Of a DNA stretch of 29,262 nt, positions 23,589-29,262 are shown piece by piece. Numbering within the stretch: the first letter of the stretch is position 1; each line of letters opens with the position of its first letter. This DNA is from UBA1049 sp964525815. GTDB lineage: Bacteria > Bacillota > Clostridia > Oscillospirales > CAG-382. The DNA lies in contig CAZGJQ010000014.1 of the NCBI GenBank assembly GCA_964525815.1, forward strand, positions 1-29,262. The letters run 5' to 3'. Position numbers and translations under genes: made by a program. A model generated the notes under the pieces. It made no database searches. It was given only the letters and a program-made list of their open reading frames with translations, and was not told the DNA's origin.

Positions 23589-24734
23589 CTATCCGGTAAA
23601 TTTTATGTTTATCACTGCTATCTCGGATTCACTGCCTACTCTAAGAGGCGGTCCCCAATATCCCGCTCCGCTGGTTACTATCATTTTCAAGTCGTCATAT
23701 TCCGCATAGCCGTAATCTGTACTGTAAACCCTTTTTGTAATCAGATTGGCGGGAAACACCTGTCCCTTATGCGAATGCCCGCACAGCAAAAGGTCGGCAC
23801 CGCTGTTTTTTGTTTCATCGATGGAATCGGGACGATGGTCGAGTACAATAATCGGCTTTGTTCTGTCTACATCCTCCATAATGTCCTTTAGCTGCTCTCT
23901 GTCGTTCCTTGCGCCTCCGATATAATTACGGTCATTTCTGCCCACAAGGTAAAAGCTGTCGTTAATCAGCAGACTGTTATCCGTTATAAGAGTTATTCCG
24001 CTATCTGACAAAAACGCTTCCAGTTTGACGGAGTATCTGTCATGATTGCCCAAAACCGCAAAAACACCGTATTTCGTCTTTATCTCTGCCAGAATCCCTT
24101 TAATCTCCTCAAGGTCAAATACCTTGTCCATATCGCCGTCAAAAATATCCCCGACGATAACCACCATATCCGGATTCTGCTGGTTGATTTTTTTTACCGC
24201 CCGCTCGGTTAGAGAAGCTCCTATCTGATAACCTAAATGTAGGTCTGATACCGCAACAACCTTAAGCTCGTCTGCTTGTGCCGCCTTGTTAATCTCCACA
24301 TCATATTCAGCCGTTTTTATAATATTTGCGTTGATATATCCGCCAACTACTACCACAGCTACCAAAATACAGGCGGCACTGCCCGTCGCAATATGCGTTG
24401 CTCTTTTTACTTTAGCAGTAAGCTCTTTATTTGTTATTTTTTTTATAGCAAATACAAATATCCGCACTAAATCAATTGCGACAAGAACCAAAAACGCATA
24501 CATTAACACGCCTAAAAAAATGTATCCGATGTTGGACAGTATTTTTGCCGCAACAGATACCCCTAACAGATTGGATGTCAAAAAGCAAAGGGGGAAAAAA
24601 GAAAACACCAACCAAAACACATATCGTTTCATGTTCGGGAAGAACAGCTTAAGGAAGCCTCTGAGCCTAACCCCCGTATATGCACTCCCAAGCAATAAAA
24701 TCGGAAGCATTGCAGAAAAAATAAGATATATCAT
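23589..24734 (-). CDS. Membrane-anchored calcineurin-like metallophosphoesterase
   Basis: A 381-residue protein with four hydrophobic helices (about 2-20, 38-58, 66-98 and 117-135), then a metallophosphoesterase domain from about 157. The five metal motifs are present: D164-x-H166 (SDLHLG), GD196 (VGDIFDGD), GN230-H231-D (LGNHDRY), a later H in LDHRPDS, and GHSHKGQ. This organisation matches the YkuE/YaeI-like membrane phosphoesterases, some of which act on lipid pyrophosphates, so an envelope lipid substrate is plausible but unproven. GGAGG lies 5 nt before ATG 24734. It is the first gene of an operon with the AlkD-like gene and glyA; its promoter is 15 bp from an IS1-family insertion. Confidence 0.92.
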   Translation of the reverse strand: MIYLIFSAMLPILLLGSAYTGVRLRGFLKLFFPNMKRYVFWLVFSFFPLCFLTSNLLGVSVAAKILSNIGYIFLGVLMYAFLVLVAIDLVRIFVFAIKKITNKELTAKVKRATHIATGSAACILVAVVVVGGYINANIIKTAEYDVEINKAAQADELKVVAVSDLHLGYQIGASLTERAVKKINQQNPDMVVIVGDIFDGDMDKVFDLEEIKGILAEIKTKYGVFAVLGNHDRYSVKLEAFLSDSGITLITDNSLLINDSFYLVGRNDRNYIGGARNDREQLKDIMEDVDRTKPIIVLDHRPDSIDETKNSGADLLLCGHSHKGQVFPANLITKRVYSTDYGYAEYDDLKMIVTSGAGYWGPPLRVGSESEIAVINIKFTG

Positions 24735-24780
24735 TTGTCCTCCGGTGTTTTCTCCTGATACCTAACAGCTCGATTTTGTT

Positions 24781-24809
24781 ATTTTACAGCCGTATGCTCA
24801 AAATGTCAA
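24781..24809 (-). promoter_or_regulatory. Promoter of metallophosphoesterase-alkD-glyA operon
   Basis: On the minus strand TTGACA (24804-24809), a 17-bp spacer and TAAAAT (24781-24786). The IS end at 24825 lies 15 bp upstream of the -35 box, so the promoter survived the insertion. Confidence 0.78.
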
Positions 24810-24816
24810 GCACACA

Positions 24817-24824
24817 TTTTGTAA
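24817..24824. repeat. Target-site duplication, left copy (TTTTGTAA)
   Basis: TTTTGTAA directly abuts the left inverted repeat of the IS and recurs at 25666-25673 beside the right inverted repeat. Eight bp is in the usual size range for IS1-family insertions. Confidence 0.8.
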
Positions 24825-24844
24825 AGGTGTGGACAAACAAAAGC

Positions 24845-25378
24845 CTAAAGAAAGTCAACAAGAGCAAAAGGGATTTCACCTGTTTGTCGAGACTTACGAT
24901 ATTTGTATTTTGCAATGCCGAATCGATTATACGCATCCACAAACACTTCCAATACAGCTTGCAATGTTTCCAATTTTCTCGGAAAACATCTGCTGCGTCG
25001 TGCAAGAATAGGGATATAGTGCCGCAAATCGGCATTTACACCCTCTACCGTAAATGTGTCGCTTTTATCTCGGCAATTACGGATATGCCGCCCGGGATAA
25101 ACCACATCGACATAGCCCATCCAACCGTCTGTACAATAATTTTCCGCATCGGAAGCATTGTCCACAATTGCCTGAATACGCTCCGGCGACTTGTCGAAGG
25201 CGACATCAAAGCCGACGATTTGACGAGGTAAACGGCTTACCATCGTCATCAAATACACGTTTTCACGTGTTTTCGTTTTTGGTTTGTGATCAACAAACCA
25301 ATATAATTCATCTAATTCATAGAACATTTGTTTATTTGTCGGTGCTGGCGTCGTTTTTTTTAATCCAGTTATAAACAT
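24845..25378 (-). CDS. IS1-family transposase, DDE (InsB-like) part
   Basis: A 177-residue catalytic region of an IS1-family transposase. The acidic triad can be placed: D23 in ELDELYWFV, D84 in TDGWMGY, and E112 in TVEGVNADLRHYI, followed by RRSRCFPRKLETLQ, the usual end of IS1 InsB. By itself it lacks the DNA-binding domain, which is in the upstream overlapping frame. An ATG exists at 25378 with a modest AAGG site, but a TGA lies four codons upstream in this frame. It is probably expressed as a fusion: this frame is +1 relative to the upstream one, and the two overlap around an A8 run (25354-25361). Independent initiation cannot be excluded. Confidence 0.9.
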   Translation of the reverse strand: MFITGLKKTTPAPTNKQMFYELDELYWFVDHKPKTKTRENVYLMTMVSRLPRQIVGFDVAFDKSPERIQAIVDNASDAENYCTDGWMGYVDVVYPGRHIRNCRDKSDTFTVEGVNADLRHYIPILARRSRCFPRKLETLQAVLEVFVDAYNRFGIAKYKYRKSRQTGEIPFALVDFL

Positions 25379-25625
25379 TTGCCTTGCTCATGCCCAGAAC
25401 CTTGCCCACTCCGCGTCCGCTAACGCCTGAATAATACATTTTAATTGCAAGCTTTTGGGTTTCTTCTGGATATTCTCTCTTCTTCGGGTCGATTGTATAG
25501 ACAACGCCGCACTCCTTACACATACAACGTTGTGTTCCCGATGGATTGAATCCCTTTTTTATTTGATTTTCAACTTTTCCGCATTGCGGGCACTTTTTTT
25601 CCGCTGTTATTGTTGTTTTTTTCAT
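25332..25625 (-). CDS. IS1-family InsA-like DNA-binding protein
   Basis: A 97-residue N-terminal part of an IS1-family transposase or its repressor form. A zinc finger is formed by C12-x2-C15 and C36-x2-C39, with C34 nearby. A helix-turn-helix occupies about 53-90 (EETQKLAIKMYYSGVSGRGV, then LGMSKANVYNWI). In IS1, InsA alone binds the IS ends and represses, while the InsA-InsB fusion transposes. Its C-terminal 15 residues overlap the catalytic frame. The ATG is close to the right inverted repeat, so its promoter must lie partly within the IS end. The protein appears intact. Confidence 0.88.
   Translation of the reverse strand: MKKTTITAEKKCPQCGKVENQIKKGFNPSGTQRCMCKECGVVYTIDPKKREYPEETQKLAIKMYYSGVSGRGVGKVLGMSKANVYNWIKKNDASTDK
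25354..25361 (-). promoter_or_regulatory. A8 slippage/frameshift site joining the two IS frames
   Basis: Eight consecutive A residues on the minus strand lie inside the overlap of the two IS genes. Removing one A from the transcript, or a +1 ribosomal shift, fuses them. The classical IS1 minus-1 shift would not fit this spacing. Confidence 0.55.
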
Positions 25626-25664
25626 GTTTCAATTATATCATAAAGTGTCTGTTTTGTCCACTCC

Positions 25665-25698
25665 TTTTTGTAATTAGTTTATTTTTGTAATTAGTTTA
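25665..25698. repeat. Perfect 17-bp tandem repeat at the IS right junction
   Basis: TTTTTGTAATTAGTTTA occurs twice head to tail (25665-25681 and 25682-25698). The second copy includes the stop codon of the adjacent FAD dehydrogenase gene. The first copy contains the right target-site duplicate (25666-25673). Confidence 0.85.
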
Positions 25699-27102
25699 TT
25701 CCATGCTTTTTGTGATTTGCCTTGCCATATGAATCCCCATAACGGATGCCATCATTAACCCCCGTGTCCAGCCGCTTGAATCCCCCAGACAATACAGCCC
25801 TTTTACACTGGTGCTCAGACTGTCGTCCATCCTAACCCTGTTGCTGTAGAACTTTAGCTCCGGTGAATAGAGCAGTGTTTCGCTGCTGGCAAAGCCGGGT
25901 ACCACAATGTCTACCGCTTTAATAAAGTTAATTATATTTATCATTGCTCTGTAGGGCATAGCCGCAGTTATATCACCCGCTACAGCATCGGTAAGGGTTG
26001 GCTTTACATTAGAAAAAGCAAGCTCTCTCTGCCAGGTTCTCTTGCCGTCAAGAATATCCCCGAACCGCTGCACCAAAATATGTCCGTCTCCGAGCATATT
26101 AGTTAGCTCCCCTATCTTCTGTGCATATGCAATCGGCTGATTAAACGGAACGCTGAAGTTATGAGAGCATAAAACGGCAAGGTTTGTGTTTTCCGACTTG
26201 AACTCCTTATATGAGTGCCCGTTAACGACCGCAAGGTCGTTGTCATAGTTCTCCTGCGAGACAAATCCTCCCGGATTCTGGCAGAAGGTTCTTACCTTGT
26301 TTTTATACGGCTTGGGGTATCCTATCAGCTTGGACTCATAAAGCACGTTGTTGACATGCTCCATTACCTCGTTGCGAACCTCAATCCTTACACCGATGTC
26401 AACCGTACCGGGCTGATGAAAAATATTGTGCAAGCAACAAATCCGCTCCAGCCACTCCGCTCCTCTTCTGCCTGTGGCAATTACAACATTGTCTCCGTAT
26501 ATGTTTTCGTCATTCTGGGCTCCGACCTTATTCACTACAATACCGACACATATGTCCTTCTTAATAATAAGGTTGCTGCATTCTGTTGAAAAATACAAAT
26601 CAACCCCTTTTTCGACAAGATATTCTTGTAACGAAAAATATAGGTCATGAGCTCTTTCAGTACCCAAATGTCTTATAGGGCAATCTACAAGCTTAAGCCC
26701 CGCTTTTATCGCAAGAGAGCGAATCTCCCTGACCTTTTCCAGGTTTCCGAGTCCTTCCACCTGCTTGTCCGCCCCGAATTCGAGATAAATATTGTCGGTA
26801 TATTCAATTAGCTGCTGTGCATATTGAACGCCTATCAACTCCGGAAGCTCGCCTCCCACCTCATAGCTTAAGGAGAGCTTTCCGTCCGAAAACGCACCGG
26901 CACCCGAGAAGCCGGTGGTAATATGACAAAAGGGCTTGCATTTTACACACCTACCCACCGCCTTCTTCGGGCAGCTGCGCTTACCGAGAGGTAACCCTTT
27001 TTCTATTAACGCTATTCTCTTACCGCTGTCGGCTCGCACCAGCTCAAGAGCGGTAAAAATTCCCGCCGGTCCCGCTCCGACTATTACAACATCATACTTC
27101 AT
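25696..27102 (-). CDS. COG2509-type FAD-dependent dehydrogenase
   Basis: A 468-residue flavoprotein of the uncharacterised FAD-dependent dehydrogenase group (COG2509). The N-terminal dinucleotide loop is VVIVGAGPAG (5-14). A cysteine cluster C44-x7-C52-x2-C55-x3-C59 (SCPKKAVGRCVKCKPFC) follows, which could bind a metal or FeS centre; it is typical of this group. The TGFSGAGAFSDGKLSLS stretch and the C-terminal YCLGDSSGWTRGLMMASVMG provide FAD contacts. The substrate is unknown. It begins 18 bp after the nucleotidyltransferase gene and is the last gene of that transcription unit; the IS lies directly beyond its stop codon without disrupting it. Confidence 0.92.
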   Translation of the reverse strand: MKYDVVIVGAGPAGIFTALELVRADSGKRIALIEKGLPLGKRSCPKKAVGRCVKCKPFCHITTGFSGAGAFSDGKLSLSYEVGGELPELIGVQYAQQLIEYTDNIYLEFGADKQVEGLGNLEKVREIRSLAIKAGLKLVDCPIRHLGTERAHDLYFSLQEYLVEKGVDLYFSTECSNLIIKKDICVGIVVNKVGAQNDENIYGDNVVIATGRRGAEWLERICCLHNIFHQPGTVDIGVRIEVRNEVMEHVNNVLYESKLIGYPKPYKNKVRTFCQNPGGFVSQENYDNDLAVVNGHSYKEFKSENTNLAVLCSHNFSVPFNQPIAYAQKIGELTNMLGDGHILVQRFGDILDGKRTWQRELAFSNVKPTLTDAVAGDITAAMPYRAMINIINFIKAVDIVVPGFASSETLLYSPELKFYSNRVRMDDSLSTSVKGLYCLGDSSGWTRGLMMASVMGIHMARQITKSME

Positions 27103-27120
27103 TCCAAGCTTTTCCTTTTT

Positions 27121-28023
27121 TTAATCCCAGAGCTTATTTGGATATTCGCCTCTTAAAACATAGTCCTGTATTTGTTCGGTAACCGTCGCCTTATCTTCAT
27201 AATATGTAACCCCGAACCACTTAGCGGAGGTACCGAGCACCTTTACCAAGCAATCCTTTTCCTTTATCGCTTCGCCTATTGCGGTGGCAAGGTAATGCTC
27301 GTCTGTTTCAAGGCTTGTGTCCTTGTTTCGAAGAAATGCGGAAAACGCATTTTCCAACATTCCAAACGCCGAGTTTGTAAAGCCCCAAAAATTCATCGAC
27401 ACCACCGAGTCTTCGTCTATATCCCGCCAAGCACCCGTTAAGTCACAGAACTGCGCTTTTCCGTTGTTGCGCATAACCTTTTTCCGCTCTACAATATCGG
27501 TCAGACAGCCGTTACTATCCACCCGGCAAATTCCTCTCGCAACATGCCCGTTCTCGGACAGAGTATTCCTCAAAATATAGCCGGGCATACAATATTTATC
27601 CTGCATATCCTCAGGTAGAGAGGATAGATAATCAAAAACAACCCTGTATGCTTCCCTTCCGTAAAAATCATCTGCGTTTATAACCATAAACGCGCCGGAA
27701 ACCAAGCCTTTACAGGAGAGCACGGCATGAGTGGTGCCCCAGGGCTTCTTCCGTTCCGGTATTTTTATATTAACAGGTATATCCTCCGCACGCTGAAAAG
27801 CGTAGTCCACCTTAACACTGCCTTCGATTCTCTTGCCCACCGTCTGCCGGAACAGCTCAAGGTTCTCTTCTTTTATAATAAAAACGACCCTGTCGCATCC
27901 CGCCTTCATCGCATCATAAATCGAATAATCAATGATAAACTCTCCGCTCGGACCGACCGGGTCTATCTGCTTCAAGCCTCCGTAGCGGTTTCCCATACCT
28001 GCCGCCATAATAACCAATGTCAT
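27121..28023 (-). CDS. Sugar-1-phosphate nucleotidyltransferase family protein
   Basis: A 300-residue GT-A-fold nucleotidyltransferase. The nucleotide-binding signature is at the N-terminus (MAAGMGNRYGGLKQ, residues 6-19). PWGTTHAVLSCK supplies the base-binding segment and VINADDFYG the metal-binding aspartates. No C-terminal left-handed beta-helix acyltransferase or PTS-like domain is visible. The closest families are UTP- or GTP-sugar-1-phosphate transferases; the precise sugar and nucleotide cannot be read. It starts 20 bp after the kinase gene, so the two probably form a two-step route from free sugar to NDP-sugar. The following gene is an FAD dehydrogenase. Confidence 0.9.
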   Translation of the reverse strand: MTLVIMAAGMGNRYGGLKQIDPVGPSGEFIIDYSIYDAMKAGCDRVVFIIKEENLELFRQTVGKRIEGSVKVDYAFQRAEDIPVNIKIPERKKPWGTTHAVLSCKGLVSGAFMVINADDFYGREAYRVVFDYLSSLPEDMQDKYCMPGYILRNTLSENGHVARGICRVDSNGCLTDIVERKKVMRNNGKAQFCDLTGAWRDIDEDSVVSMNFWGFTNSAFGMLENAFSAFLRNKDTSLETDEHYLATAIGEAIKEKDCLVKVLGTSAKWFGVTYYEDKATVTEQIQDYVLRGEYPNKLWD

Positions 28024-28043
28024 GTTTTGCTTTCACCTTTCTG

Positions 28044-29262
28044 TTATATGCCGACCGGAACCCTAATAGGTACGGAAAGCACAAGAGAGCCGGCAACCGG
28101 CGTAAAGAGCTGTGCTCCCATAGGAAGCTCTTTTTTATCATAATAGTCCAATCTTAATTTCTCAAGCAAATCGTCTGCTTTTCTGCTGTCAACCAGAATG
28201 ATAATACAACCGCCCAGCCCTGCGCCCGAGAGCTGCGCACCGTAAACGCCGTCCTGCTCCTTTACCATGTCAATAAGAGCGTCAATGTCTGGGGTGGAGC
28301 AGCCGTAACCTCCGGGCTGATTATAAATCTGTGCGGAAGCGACCCTGTCAAGATCCTCGCTCCTAAGGTCGGATATCAGCTTCAGCAGATATTCGTCCGA
28401 AGCGCTGTAATCATATTCACTATTGTCCTTATATACTCTGTCCCCGTTATGGCTAATATTCATCAGTCTGCCTAATGAGGCATAATCCTTGGCGCCAAGC
28501 ATATCCATGCATTTGTCCGCTCGGATACACTCCGCAATTCCGTACAGCATAACACTGCGTATTTCATAATAATCCGGAACAGCATGGCTCTTTTGAATTC
28601 GCTCGATTTCCTTACCATATTCGGGGAGCAAATTTTTTATTTCCTCGCTTGTTACTCTTTCGGGCAGGGTGAGCAATATCTCGTATATTTTGCTTGGCGG
28701 TACATCAAGGTTCTTGGGGTTGATGTCCCGAAGATAGTTAAGTCTTTCTTTGTATTGCGGAAAATTCTTCTTCACCAGCATAAAACCGAACTCGTAACAT
28801 GCCACCCTTTGATTGAATATATCCTTTGCACCCGCACTTTTCTTTGCTTCAATATAGCTGTTCGCTACCACAATCCTGCATTCGGGGGGGAATTCAACCG
28901 ATTCACCGCAGGTAAAAGGAAAGAAATTAAGATGGGTAATCTTATCCTTTTTACCGCTCTTCATAGCCGCATGGTCGCCCGAGCCTCCTCTTGAGCCTAC
29001 AAACCACTCACCCTCTCCGCACAGAGAAATGAAGTCCCTGTCGTCTAACGCAAGCCCGTTAAGCGCAACCGCAGCCTCGGCGGCGGCAACCACCAGGCTG
29101 GAGGAGGAGGACAATCCCGCCGCAATAGGAATGTTCCCGCAGAACATCATATCCATACCGCAAAGCAGCTTATTCTTATGCTTTAGCTGCAGACGCAGAA
29201 CGGAGGATTTTATATAGTTAACCCATTCGCCCTTGTTTTCGCATATTATTTTTGAAATAGAA
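28044..29262 (-). CDS. GHMP-family (galactokinase-like) sugar kinase, 5' end outside window
   Basis: At least 406 residues; the frame continues past the right edge of the window (ENKGEWVNYIKSSVLRL is still coding), so the start is not seen. The ATP loop is GNIPIAAGLSSSSSL, and GGSGDHAAMKSG corresponds to the galactokinase motif that holds the catalytic Asp. LSGAGLGGCIIILVD is motif 3 of the superfamily near the C-terminus. The first motif (GRVNLIGEHTDY-type) must lie outside the window. The segment GSGDHAA differs from the GMDQ of classical GalK, so the substrate may be another sugar. It leads an operon with a nucleotidyltransferase 20 bp downstream. Confidence 0.9.
   Translation of the reverse strand, partial: SISKIICENKGEWVNYIKSSVLRLQLKHKNKLLCGMDMMFCGNIPIAAGLSSSSSLVVAAAEAAVALNGLALDDRDFISLCGEGEWFVGSRGGSGDHAAMKSGKKDKITHLNFFPFTCGESVEFPPECRIVVANSYIEAKKSAGAKDIFNQRVACYEFGFMLVKKNFPQYKERLNYLRDINPKNLDVPPSKIYEILLTLPERVTSEEIKNLLPEYGKEIERIQKSHAVPDYYEIRSVMLYGIAECIRADKCMDMLGAKDYASLGRLMNISHNGDRVYKDNSEYDYSASDEYLLKLISDLRSEDLDRVASAQIYNQPGGYGCSTPDIDALIDMVKEQDGVYGAQLSGAGLGGCIIILVDSRKADDLLEKLRLDYYDKKELPMGAQLFTPVAGSLVLSVPIRVPVGI

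Larger units (their letters stand above)
24825..25665 (-). mobile_element. IS1-family insertion sequence, about 841 bp
   Basis: A complete element: the terminal inverted repeats are AGGTGTGGACAAAC (from 24825) and, read from the other end, AGGAGTGGACAAAAC (from 25665), matching at most positions with one substitution and one extra A. TTTTGTAA flanks both ends as an 8-bp target duplication. It carries two overlapping genes, InsA-like and InsB-like, transcribed on the minus strand in the same direction as the neighbouring operons. The intact ends and exact duplication point to a fairly recent insertion. Its closest named IS cannot be given from sequence inspection. Confidence 0.88.

Noticed and set aside
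1..29262. CRISPR array, tRNA genes or defence system
   Set aside because: No regularly spaced repeats, no cas-like genes, no tRNA-like cloverleaf in the intergenic gaps, and no recognised defence proteins were found. The CPBP protease alone is not sufficient evidence for an abortive-infection system.

Overview
The window looks like a low-to-mid GC Firmicutes chromosome, most probably from an anaerobic Clostridia (Oscillospirales-like) genome. The grounds are strong AGGAGG-type ribosome binding sites, near-consensus sigma-A promoters with 17-bp spacers, TTG/GTG starts, pyruvate phosphate dikinase, DUF1846, a YnbB-type methionine gamma-lyase homologue and M42 peptidases. The lineage is an inference from gene content. 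Most of the window is compact housekeeping sequence; mobile DNA appears in two places.

Left part, mainly + strand. It opens with the 3' end of ppdK, facing a convergent minus-strand lipoprotein gene (DUF5011 domain plus an unrecognised C-terminal region) across a shared hairpin. A small cupin gene follows. Next comes an operon with its own promoter: CPBP membrane protease, tadA, metG, tatD and a TatD-linked radical SAM gene, ended by a terminator. gapA is a single-gene unit. An unrecognised two-helix membrane protein gene follows it. The RNase P RNA gene (rnpB) lies on the minus strand, divergent from murD, with both promoters readable.

Centre. The murD operon contains three successive, non-identical M42 metallo-aminopeptidase genes and a PLP-enzyme (YnbB) gene, all abutting or overlapping. 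Downstream, behind a perfect-consensus promoter, is a decayed Y1/RAYT (REP-associated) transposase gene. It carries a REP-like hairpin preceded by GTAG inside its own reading frame.

Right part, all minus strand, listed here 5' to 3' from the right end: a 5'-truncated GHMP (galactokinase-family) kinase, a sugar nucleotidyltransferase, and a COG2509-type FAD dehydrogenase; a complete IS1-family insertion sequence (about 841 bp, 8-bp target duplication, two overlapping reading frames around an A8 run); an operon of membrane metallophosphoesterase, AlkD-like DNA glycosylase and glyA ending in a terminator; a HAD phosphatase; and purA-purB-DUF1846 from a perfect-consensus promoter.

No wholly new multi-gene defence or biosynthetic system is evident. 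The items most worth following up are the REP hairpin inside the RAYT gene, the IS frame arrangement, the M42 triplet with YnbB, the kinase/nucleotidyltransferase pair, the TatD-radical SAM pair and the unrecognised lipoprotein C-terminus.
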